From contig PKRJ01000013.1 in NCBI GenBank assembly GCA_017577365.1, positions 1-64,000 on the forward strand: a DNA stretch of 64,000 nucleotides, given 5' to 3'. Source of the stretch: Gammaproteobacteria bacterium. GTDB taxonomy: Bacteria; Pseudomonadota; Gammaproteobacteria; Steroidobacterales; Rariloculaceae. Shown here one piece after another: positions 17,876-25,338 of the stretch; within the stretch, counting starts at the first letter, position 1; every line of letters starts with the position of its first letter. The position numbers were made by a program, and so were the translations under genes. The notes under the pieces are model-generated. The model was given only the letters and a program-made list of their open reading frames with translations, ran no database searches and was not told the DNA's origin.

Positions 17876-19561
17876 ATGATGGGGGGGCGCGTCGGCGGAA
17901 GCTTGCTGCTGGTCGACGACGAGCCGCACGTCTGCGAGGGCCTTCGACGCATCCTGTATCGGGAAGGCTATCGCATTCATACGGCCAACGGCCCCGACGA
18001 TGCGCTCGAGATCCTGGCGAACCATCAGGTCGACGTCATCGTTTCGGATCAGCGAATGCCGAAGCGGAAAGGGACCGAGCTGCTCGCCGAGGTCGCGCGC
18101 CTCTATCCGCGCACCGTGAGGATGATCTTGAGCGGCGCCGCGGACGTCGACGAGGTCGCGCGAGCGATGGAGAACGGCGCGATCTACAAGTTCCTGACGA
18201 AGCCGATCGAGCCCACGCTGCTTCGCGCGAACGTCAAGGAAGCTTTCTCGCGGGCCGCGTCGTTGCGGCCGGCCGTCGCCGCCGCCGCCGGAGTCGATCC
18301 GGATACGGGGTTGCCGCGGCGCCGTCGGCTCGAGCTCCTGTTCCCGAGGCTGATGGCCGACGCGAGGAGCTGCGGACGGCGCGTTTGCCTGCTGATGCTC
18401 AAGATCGACCAGTACGATCACGTGATCAGCAGCTTCGGCTACTCGTTCGGCCGCCGTTTCCTGCGTCGAGTGGCGACGATGCTGCGCGAGAAGTTCTCGG
18501 CCGAGCACTTTCTCGCGTGCGATTCGCCAGGAACGTTCCTGCTGCTGACGAGCGCCCCGAATCCTTCGGCGCGCATCGACGCGCTCGATGCGGCGCTCGA
18601 CCATCTCTTCGCACGGCCGCTCGAGATCGACGGCCGGTGCATCGTCGCGACGGTCAGCATCGGCGCGGCGGCCGCGGAGGGCGACATCGGCTTCGACGAG
18701 CTCGTCGATCGGACGTACGCCGCGATGAAGACGGGCAGCGAGCGCGGCGGGGCGACGATGCAGATCTTCCTGCCGCAGCTCGTGAGCGCGTTCAGAGGGC
18801 AGCTCGAGCTCGAGTCGGACCTGCGGCAGGCGGCGATCACGCGAGACTTTCTCCTTCATTATCAGCCGCAGATCGATCTCGCTACGGGAAAGATCGCGGG
18901 GGTCGAGGCGCTGCTGCGCTGGCCGCACCCGTCGCGGGGCTTCGTGAGCCCGAAGGAGTTCGTGCCGGTCGCGGAGCGCGTCGGCCTGATCCCGGAGCTC
19001 GGCGCGTGGGTGCTCGAGTCCGCCGTCGCGCAGCTCGCCGCGTGGCGAGACGAAGGGCTCGCGTTCGGCGAAGTGGCGGTCAACGTCTCGGCGCTCGAGC
19101 TCAAGGAACCCGGGTTCGTCGGCAGGGTCGGCGAAGTGCTCGAGCGGTTCGCATGGCCGGCCTGCCGTCTCGTGCTCGAGGTCACCGAGTCGACCGCGAT
19201 CGGACAGGAGCCGACGATCGTCAAGACCCTCGAGGAGGTCGGCGGGATGGGGGTGAAGCTGGCCGTCGACGACTTCGGCACGGGATACGCGAACCTTGCG
19301 AACCTCACGCGTTTCGCGTTCCGCAAGCTCAAGATCGACCGCTCGTTGCTCCCCGGCCGCAACGACGAGCGCGGTCAGCGGCTGTATGAAAGAATCGTCG
19401 GCATCTCGAGCGAGCTCGGCCTCGACGTCGTCGCCGAAGGCGTCGAGACTCAAGCCGAGCTCGCGTTCGTCCGCGGCACGGGCTGCAAGACCGTGCAAGG
19501 CTATTTCTTCAGCGCACCGTTGAGCCCGGACCGGCTCGTCAAGTTCGCCACGCGCAAGTAA
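17876..19561 (+). CDS. Response regulator with degenerate GGDEF and intact EAL domain (c-di-GMP phosphodiesterase)
   Basis: 561 residues. REC domain at about 8-125 with acidic pocket D14-D15, phospho-acceptor D58 (VIVSDQRMP) and Lys in FLTKP. A GGDEF-fold domain at about 145-300 has lost the active-site motif: where GGDEF is expected the protein reads CDSPGTF. The EAL domain at about 310-560 keeps the catalytic set: EAL (GVEALLRW), NVSALEL, EVTEST, DDFGTGYANL, KIDRSLL and AEGVET. It should therefore hydrolyse c-di-GMP, with activity controlled by phosphorylation from the upstream kinase. ATG 17876 has GGAGGGA eight bases upstream. It starts 64 nt after the kinase, in the same operon. Confidence 0.92.
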   Translation: MMGGRVGGSLLLVDDEPHVCEGLRRILYREGYRIHTANGPDDALEILANHQVDVIVSDQRMPKRKGTELLAEVARLYPRTVRMILSGAADVDEVARAMENGAIYKFLTKPIEPTLLRANVKEAFSRAASLRPAVAAAAGVDPDTGLPRRRRLELLFPRLMADARSCGRRVCLLMLKIDQYDHVISSFGYSFGRRFLRRVATMLREKFSAEHFLACDSPGTFLLLTSAPNPSARIDALDAALDHLFARPLEIDGRCIVATVSIGAAAAEGDIGFDELVDRTYAAMKTGSERGGATMQIFLPQLVSAFRGQLELESDLRQAAITRDFLLHYQPQIDLATGKIAGVEALLRWPHPSRGFVSPKEFVPVAERVGLIPELGAWVLESAVAQLAAWRDEGLAFGEVAVNVSALELKEPGFVGRVGEVLERFAWPACRLVLEVTESTAIGQEPTIVKTLEEVGGMGVKLAVDDFGTGYANLANLTRFAFRKLKIDRSLLPGRNDERGQRLYERIVGISSELGLDVVAEGVETQAELAFVRGTGCKTVQGYFFSAPLSPDRLVKFATRK

Positions 19562-19743
19562 GTCGAGCTGATCGCGCGAAGTCGCGCGCATCTCGAGCGG
19601 CTCTCGAGGCGCACCGTCCGCGCGCATTCCGTTCTTTCGCCGCGTCGACTTGGTGCGACGCGTGAGCTCGCGGCATCGAAGAGCGCGCGACGCGCCCGAC
19701 GCCATTCCCTAGAAATCAAACACCTACTCCGCCGCCGCAAAGC

Positions 19744-19759
19744 TGGCACGACGCTTGTA
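19744..19759 (+). promoter_or_regulatory. Candidate sigma54 (-24/-12) promoter
   Basis: TGGCACG-N4-TTGTA matches the sigma54 consensus TGGCACG-N4-TTGCA except at one -12 position. It lies 81 nt upstream of the Rieske gene start in the correct orientation. The -24 half is a perfect match. No enhancer site was identified, and such motifs arise by chance in GC-rich DNA. Confidence 0.4.
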
Positions 19760-19839
19760 GTGACGCGCGCGAGTGCGACGCCCGGATGCATATGGACGAA
19801 TAACCGCTCGCTGGCCGTGAGCTCGACTTGGAGGGACGT

Positions 19840-20181
19840 ATGAGAATCGTCGATGCCGGACCGATGACGGACATTCCGACGCGCGGTGCACGCGTGCTAC
19901 GCGTCGACGGTCTCGAGATCGCGCTCTTTCGTACCACCGGCGACCGCGTTTACGCGCTCGAGGATCGCTGCCCGCATTGCGGGGCGCCGCTGTCGCAAGG
20001 AATCGTGCACGGCCACAGTGTCACGTGCGCCGTCCACGAGTGGGTCATCGATCTCGAAAGCGGCGAGGCGACCGGCGCGGACGAGGGCGCGACGAGGCGT
20101 TTCGACGTGCGCATCGAGGACGGCAGGATCCTCGTTGCGGTGCCGGATCGCGATGCCGCTAGGCAGGCTCGGTCAACTTGA
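19840..20181 (+). CDS. Rieske [2Fe-2S] protein, NirD-like small ferredoxin
   Basis: 113 residues, a single Rieske domain. Cluster ligands are C44-x-H46 ([10 protein letters not shown]) and C63-x2-H66 ([10 protein letters not shown]). Length and sequence resemble NirD (small subunit of NADH nitrite reductase) and ring-dioxygenase ferredoxins. No nirB, dioxygenase or reductase is adjacent, so the partner is unknown. ATG 19840 follows GGAGGGAC; an in-frame TTG at 19828 is less likely. A sigma54-like promoter precedes it. The 3' end overlaps the convergent sugE by 23 nt. Confidence 0.85.
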   Translation: MRIVDAGPMTDIPTRGARVLRVDGLEIALFRTTGDRVYALEDRCPHCGAPLSQGIVHGHSVTCAVHEWVIDLESGEATGADEGATRRFDVRIEDGRILVAVPDRDAARQARST

Positions 20182-20485
20182 GACCGACGATGCCGACGAC
20201 GATCAGCGCGATGCAGCCGAGCCGCACGGCCGACGTCGACTCGCCGAGCAGTAGGATGCCGAGGATCACGGTGCCGGCCGCGCCGATGCCGGTCCAGACC
20301 GCGTACGCGGTGCCGATCGGCAGCGAGCGCGCGGCGAAAGCGAGGAGCGCCATGCTCGCGATCATCGCGGCGATCGTGAGCGCGGCGGGCATCGGCCGCG
20401 TCAGCCCGTCGCTGAATTTGAGGCCGAGCGCCCAGGCGATCTCGAGTATCCCGGCGGCGAGCAGGACGATCCACGCGGTCGACAT
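20159..20485 (-). CDS. sugE: SMR-family exporter SugE/Gdx (guanidinium or quaternary ammonium)
   Basis: 108 residues, four helices. Contains the SMR catalytic Glu in helix 1 ([18 protein letters not shown]) and the SugE/Gdx pattern [26 protein letters not shown]. Members of this subgroup export guanidinium in exchange for protons; others export quaternary ammonium cations. No guanidine riboswitch is apparent upstream. ATG 20485 lies 11 nt downstream of the UPF0210 stop, so the two could be co-transcribed. The 3' end overlaps the Rieske gene on the other strand. Confidence 0.9.
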   Translation of the reverse strand: MSTAWIVLLAAGILEIAWALGLKFSDGLTRPMPAALTIAAMIASMALLAFAARSLPIGTAYAVWTGIGAAGTVILGILLLGESTSAVRLGCIALIVVGIVGLKLTEPA

Positions 20486-20496
20486 GCCGGCTCCCG

Positions 20497-21864
20497 TCAG
20501 TTGTTGAGCGCCTGAAGCGGCGCGGGAATGCGTCCCCCGCGGCGGATGAACGCGGCGCTCGAGCACGCATTGAGCGCGACGACCGGCGCACGGCCCAAGA
20601 GCCCGCCGAACTCGACGAAGTCGCCGACGTCCTTGCCCGGCGCCGGCACGAGCCGCACCGCGGTCGTCTTGCGGTTGATCATGCCGATCGCCGCCTCGTC
20701 CGCGATGATCGCCGCGATCGTTTCCGGGGGCGTCGAGCCCGGCACGGCGATCATGTCGAGCCCGACCGAGCAGACCGCCGTCATCGCCTCGAGCTTGTCG
20801 AACGTGATCGCGCCCATCTCCGCGGCTTCGATCATGCCGATATCCTCGGAGACCGGAATGAACGCGCCGGAAAGACCGCCGACGTAGCCAGACGCCATCG
20901 CGCCGCCTTTCTTCACCGCGTCGTTCAACAGCGCGAGCGCCGCGGTCGAGCCGTGCGCGCCGACGCGCTCGAGGCCCATCGCCTCGAGAATGCGCGCGAC
21001 GCTGTCGCCGTGCGCCGGGGTCGGCGCGAGCGACAGATCGACGATGCCGAAAGGCACGCCGAGCTTCTCCGATGCCGCACGTCCGACGAGCTCGCCCATC
21101 CTCGTGATCTTGAACGCCGTGCGCTTGATCACGGACGCGAGCTCGCCGAAATCCGCGTCCGGCATCTGCTGCACCGCGCTCATCACGACGCCGGGCCCGC
21201 TGACGCCGACGTTGATCACGCAATCGGGCTCGCCGACGCCGTGGAACGCGCCGGCCATGAACGGATTGTCCTCGACGGCGTTGCAGAACACCACGAGCTT
21301 CGCCGCGCCGATGCCGTCGCGGTCGGCGGTGCGATGCGCGGTCTCGTGCACGATCCGGCCCATCTCGGCGACGGCATCCATGTTGATGCCCGCGCGGGTG
21401 GTGCCGACGTTCACCGATGCGCAGACGCGCTCCGTGGTCGACAGGGCCTCCGGTATCGAGGCGATCAACGCGCGATCGCCGGGCGTTGCGCCCTTGTGCA
21501 CGAGCGCGGAGAAGCCGCCGATGAAGTTGACGCCGACCTCGGCTGCGGCGCGGTCGAGGTGCTCGGCGAAGCGCACGTAGCTTTTCGCGGCGGTGCACTC
21601 GGCGATCAGCGATATGGGCGTGACCGAGATCCGTTTGTTGACGACGGGAATGCCGTACTCGCGCTCGATCTCGTTGCCGACCGCGACGAGGCGGCCGGCG
21701 AGGCGGCAGATCTTCTCGTACGCCTTGCGGCCGGCGGCGTCGAGATCGGGATGCGCGCAGTCACGCAAGGATATGCCCATCGTGATGGTGCGGATGTCGA
21801 GATTCTCCATCTGCACCATGCGGATGGTCTCGACGATCTCCTGCGGTGAGAACGGCAGCGGCAT
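20497..21864 (-). CDS. UPF0210 (DUF711/PFL-like) family protein
   Basis: 455 residues, the full length of UPF0210. Recognised from [54 protein letters not shown] and [26 protein letters not shown]. The fold is related to pyruvate formate-lyase-type barrels, but the function is unknown. It is almost always next to a small ACT-domain protein, as here (19 nt downstream of it), which suggests an amino-acid-responsive function. ATG 21864 gives the usual start [18 protein letters not shown]. Confidence 0.92.
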   Translation of the reverse strand: MPLPFSPQEIVETIRMVQMENLDIRTITMGISLRDCAHPDLDAAGRKAYEKICRLAGRLVAVGNEIEREYGIPVVNKRISVTPISLIAECTAAKSYVRFAEHLDRAAAEVGVNFIGGFSALVHKGATPGDRALIASIPEALSTTERVCASVNVGTTRAGINMDAVAEMGRIVHETAHRTADRDGIGAAKLVVFCNAVEDNPFMAGAFHGVGEPDCVINVGVSGPGVVMSAVQQMPDADFGELASVIKRTAFKITRMGELVGRAASEKLGVPFGIVDLSLAPTPAHGDSVARILEAMGLERVGAHGSTAALALLNDAVKKGGAMASGYVGGLSGAFIPVSEDIGMIEAAEMGAITFDKLEAMTAVCSVGLDMIAVPGSTPPETIAAIIADEAAIGMINRKTTAVRLVPAPGKDVGDFVEFGGLLGRAPVVALNACSSAAFIRRGGRIPAPLQALNN

Positions 21865-21883
21865 GGCGGCGTCCTCGCGTCGC

Positions 21884-22168
21884 TCAGACGCGATGCATGT
21901 ACTTGAAGACGTCCTCGTGCTGGGCGTCGATCTTCACGCCCATCTCTTCGCCTTTCTCGGTCAGCCGGCGCTTCAGCTCGTCGAACGGGATGGTCGCCTG
22001 ACTCAGGTCGGCCATCAGGATCATCGTGAAAAACTCGCGCAACGTCGTCTGCGAGATGTCGACGATATTCGCGTTGGCCTCCGCGAGGACGGTCGCGACG
22101 CCTGCGATGATCCCGACCCGATCGGCGCCGATCACGGTGACGATGATGCGGTTCGATTTCTCGCTCAT
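21884..22168 (-). CDS. ACT-domain protein, UPF0237 family
   Basis: 94 residues, one ACT domain ([37 protein letters not shown]) plus a short C-terminal helix. UPF0237 proteins resemble GcvR-type ligand sensors and pair with UPF0210. It probably binds an amino acid and regulates or assists the downstream partner (inference from gene pairing). The start gives the typical [15 protein letters not shown]-terminus. Confidence 0.92.
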   Translation of the reverse strand: MSEKSNRIIVTVIGADRVGIIAGVATVLAEANANIVDISQTTLREFFTMILMADLSQATIPFDELKRRLTEKGEEMGVKIDAQHEDVFKYMHRV

Positions 22169-22189
22169 GGGGCGGCCATTATACGGCGC

Positions 22190-23560
22190 CTAGCCGACCG
22201 TCGGCCTTTGCGCGTCGTCGTGCATCGTCGCGAGGAATGTCCTGAGCGCGGCCTCGGCCTCGTCGGCCGGCATCAGCCTCTGCTCGGCGAGCACTTTCGC
22301 GATGTCTTTCAGCGTCCGCTTGCCGTCGATCAGCGACATGATGAACGCGTGCACGCGCGTCGCGACGATCTGCGAGCGGAACGCGGGCGAGAGCGGAATC
22401 GGCTCGTTGCCGCGGACGATCCAGTCGGGCAGCGCCTGATGGCGTGACGGCGCCTTCGCCGCGCGCGCCTTGTCGGCGCGCCACGCGACGACCTCCTCGA
22501 GACGCGCGTGCCGGCTCGCCGGCGACGCGAGATACGGTATGCGCCGCTCGCAAGTCGCGACCGGGGCGAAACCGTTCTCGCCGAGGGCGTCGAGGCATTC
22601 CTCGAGCGAGTACCTGAGCGCGGGGTCCGCATCGTGGAAAGTCAGCGAGCCGAAACTGATCCAGCGCCCGCCGTCGGCGAGGAGCCCGTTGATCCGCGCC
22701 GCGAGCGTATCGAACGGCTCCGGGAGGATATCGACGATCCACGGCGTGACGACGGTATCGAACGCGCCTTTCGCGAACGGCGGACGGTGCGCGTCGGCGA
22801 GCACGTGCAAGAGGCCGGGGCGCGCGGGCTCGGGCGCCGCGAGCCGGCGCAGCACCGCGTGGTCCTCGAGGCGCCGCGGTGCGAGCGGAAACTCGTGGAG
22901 CTCGACCGTCTCGCCGCGCGTGACGCGCTCGGAAACGAGCATCAGCAACGGGTTGAAATCGAGCACGACCGTGACCTCGGGCGCGAGACGACGGTGCACG
23001 TCGTAGGCGAGGCGGCCGGCGCCCGCGCCGAGCACGAGCACGCGCCCGGGCTTCGCGTCGCCGAGGACTTCGCGCACGATCTCGATCGACGCATCGTTCT
23101 CCTCGTCGCCCCAGGCCCAGTCGCGATGCACGTTGCCGTAATAGGTCATGAGCCCCTGGTCCGGCGGCAGGCGCGTGCGAAGGGCGAGGTAGGTCTCGAT
23201 GCTTGCGCCCGGCGCGTCGATGCCGAGCGGCGCGAGCAGCGCCGCGATGCGCTTCGCATGATCCTCGACCGCCGCGCGCAAGGCCTCGAGGCGCTTACGG
23301 GTCGCGGCGCGCCGTCCCGCGCGCTCGAGCGCGCGATCGAGCTCGTGCCGCCGCCGTTCGAGCTCGCGGAGCGAGAAGTTGAGCCTCGCGCGCCATTCGC
23401 CGAGCGCGGCCGTCGGCTCGGCGAACAGCCACGGGATCGATCCGACGTTCGGGAAGTCGACCTTGCAGCCCGCGCAGCGATAGCCGTTCGCGGTCTCGTC
23501 GAGCGGCGTGCGGTCGCAGCGCGGGCACGCGAGGAGCGGGGTCAGTTGCGGTGTCGTCAC
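22190..23560 (-). CDS. SAM-dependent methyltransferase with N-terminal zinc ribbon and C-terminal PqqD-like domain
   Basis: 456 residues in three parts. Residues 10-45 form a Trm112-like zinc ribbon (CPRCD ... CAGC). After a coiled-coil-like Arg-rich helix (55-110), residues of about 145-370 form a class I methyltransferase core with SAM motif RVLVLGAGAGRLAYDV and VVLDFNPLLM, and TPWIVDILP further on; this region resembles N2227/carnosine-methyltransferase-type proteins. Residues of about 385-450 resemble a PqqD/winged-helix domain (VHAFIMSLIDGKRTLKDIAKVLAEQ). The substrate is unknown; a PqqD-like domain would suit recognition of a peptide. It ends 21 nt upstream of the UPF0237 start, probably the same operon. 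Confidence 0.75.
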   Translation of the reverse strand: MTTPQLTPLLACPRCDRTPLDETANGYRCAGCKVDFPNVGSIPWLFAEPTAALGEWRARLNFSLRELERRRHELDRALERAGRRAATRKRLEALRAAVEDHAKRIAALLAPLGIDAPGASIETYLALRTRLPPDQGLMTYYGNVHRDWAWGDEENDASIEIVREVLGDAKPGRVLVLGAGAGRLAYDVHRRLAPEVTVVLDFNPLLMLVSERVTRGETVELHEFPLAPRRLEDHAVLRRLAAPEPARPGLLHVLADAHRPPFAKGAFDTVVTPWIVDILPEPFDTLAARINGLLADGGRWISFGSLTFHDADPALRYSLEECLDALGENGFAPVATCERRIPYLASPASRHARLEEVVAWRADKARAAKAPSRHQALPDWIVRGNEPIPLSPAFRSQIVATRVHAFIMSLIDGKRTLKDIAKVLAEQRLMPADEAEAALRTFLATMHDDAQRPTVG

Positions 23561-23691
23561 GCGGGCGAATCCGTCGCGGAGTCGGGCGACACCTTAGGTT
23601 ATTCGCGGTTCGTGTGCAAAAGGAACGCTCGCCGCCGGGCCGGAAAGGGGGGACTGATGCCGAATTCGTCGCCGGCCGCGGCGGCGAAGCG

Positions 23692-25305
23692 TTACGCAAT
23701 CGTGCCGTCCACGATCTTCTCGAACGCGATGAGCCGGTCGAGGCTGGCCGCGCCCCCGAGCGAGTTACCGAAGATCTCGGCGAAGCGGTTCTGCTCGTTG
23801 TGAAGCGCCAAGTAGTTCAGCACGACCATCTCGACGAGCAAATTGACGTTGTTCGCGCCCGGGGAGCTCGAGCGATCGACATCGCCGTTCGGCGTGAACC
23901 AGCCGATCTGCTGGTGCTGCTCGGGGGGCAGCCCGTCCAATCCGTTCTGGTAGAGCGCGGGCCTACCTCCCGGGTTGTAGACGAGGAAGAACGACGCGGC
24001 GGTATCCTGGTTGTCGCTCGTCCACTCGCCCTTGCCGCGGCCGTTCACCGAGTCGTCGATCACGCCGTTGCTCGAGAGCGATCCGTCGCTGAACACGTAG
24101 AGCATCAGCGGCACGCCGATACGATGGGCATACTCGAGGCAGGCGCCCATGCAGCGGCCGGCGCGGAAATCCTTGATCTCGCCTTCCTGCCGCGCGCCGC
24201 CGTGATAGTCGTAGCCGCCCATCGTGATGCAGCCGGCCCCGGCGTAGCCCTTGATCACGAGCTTCATCACAGACGCGGTCTTACGGAACTCGGCCCCGTC
24301 CGTGTTGTTCGCGAAGAACTCCTCGGCGCTGAAGATCCCGCCCGGTCCGACGATGAGCGGGTCCTGACCGGGATCGAGGACCTCTTTACCGAAGCGGTCC
24401 GCGATATCGGCCGCCTTGAGATAGCCGCATTTCACGAGGTCCTTGATGACCGCGTCGCCGCTGATACCGGTGGAGACGCGGTCGAGCTTGTCGCGGCTCA
24501 GGCGGTAGATCGACTCGAGCACCGCGGTCGCGTCCTCGGGGCCGAGCAGGCCGACCAGCTGCCCGGTGTCGATGAGGCTCGTCACGTCGCTCGGCCGATC
24601 GATCTTCGTCGGCCGGTACTGCGGGTCGATCATCGACAGCGGAGCCACCGAGTTTCCGCCGGATTCGGTGTTGCGCGAGCCGCAGAGCGTCAGGATAGAG
24701 CCGTCGGCCCCGGCCTTCTGGATGCCGTACAGCGGATTGTGCGGGTTGTTGCCCGTATCGTTCTCCGATCGCGCCGGGATGACCGCGCCGTTGATCATCG
24801 ATTCGATCCCGGGCGAGCGCAGGCTCGCCTGGATGCCGCGCAGGAAAGCGCTGTCGCTGTGGAACGCGAGGCCGAGACTCGTATCGGTGTGGTCGCCATT
24901 GCTCGTCGCGGTCGGCGCGGCTTCCGGCACGCCCGGGACCATGTTCCCCGGCAAGCCGAGCTTGCGGTAACCCGCGGTGCTCAGCGTATCGAACTGCCCC
25001 CCGCGGCCGCCGACGAGAACGTTCGAGCCCGCCATGTTCGCGCCCCCGGCGAGATCGAAGCAGATGAAGGGGATCTTGCCCGCGCCGTTCGTGATGCCGC
25101 AGGCCTGCTTCAACTCGATGAGATCGCCCGCGAGCTCGGCGTACGCCTGACGCGGGTTCGCGAAGAGCCCGAGGATTCCGCCCGACAACACGGTCGCGGA
25201 CCCGGCGATGAAACCCTGCGCAATCAGCTCGCGGCGCGTCATCGCGCGGTGATTCCGCTGCGGCGCTTCCGGATGCCGCAACTTGCGCTTGACCTTGATG
25301 ATCAT
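23692..25305 (-). CDS. Tat-exported DUF1501-like protein
   Basis: 537 residues. A Tat signal (TRRELIAQGFIAGSATVLSGGILG, ending at NPRQAYA) lies at about 22-56, so a folded, possibly cofactor-containing protein is exported to the periplasm. The rest resembles DUF1501-type proteins of the alkaline-phosphatase-like superfamily (FICFDLAGGANMAGSNVLVGG, GGYDYHGGARQEGE, MLYVFSDGSLSSNG), but I see no complete set of metal ligands, so enzymatic activity is uncertain. GGAGG precedes ATG 25305. It is the last gene of a three-gene operon after the LamG and DUF1588-like cytochromes (gaps 33 and 23 nt). DUF1501 paired with cytochromes is a planctomycete-style arrangement. Confidence 0.7.
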   Translation of the reverse strand: MIIKVKRKLRHPEAPQRNHRAMTRRELIAQGFIAGSATVLSGGILGLFANPRQAYAELAGDLIELKQACGITNGAGKIPFICFDLAGGANMAGSNVLVGGRGGQFDTLSTAGYRKLGLPGNMVPGVPEAAPTATSNGDHTDTSLGLAFHSDSAFLRGIQASLRSPGIESMINGAVIPARSENDTGNNPHNPLYGIQKAGADGSILTLCGSRNTESGGNSVAPLSMIDPQYRPTKIDRPSDVTSLIDTGQLVGLLGPEDATAVLESIYRLSRDKLDRVSTGISGDAVIKDLVKCGYLKAADIADRFGKEVLDPGQDPLIVGPGGIFSAEEFFANNTDGAEFRKTASVMKLVIKGYAGAGCITMGGYDYHGGARQEGEIKDFRAGRCMGACLEYAHRIGVPLMLYVFSDGSLSSNGVIDDSVNGRGKGEWTSDNQDTAASFFLVYNPGGRPALYQNGLDGLPPEQHQQIGWFTPNGDVDRSSSPGANNVNLLVEMVVLNYLALHNEQNRFAEIFGNSLGGAASLDRLIAFEKIVDGTIA

Positions 25306-25338
25306 ACCCTCTACCTCCGATCCGGATGCGCGGCCCGT

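Noticed and set aside
19840..20181. NADH-dependent nitrite reductase operon
   Set aside because: NirD-like Rieske protein is present but there is no nirB within the window, so a nitrite reductase assignment is not supported.
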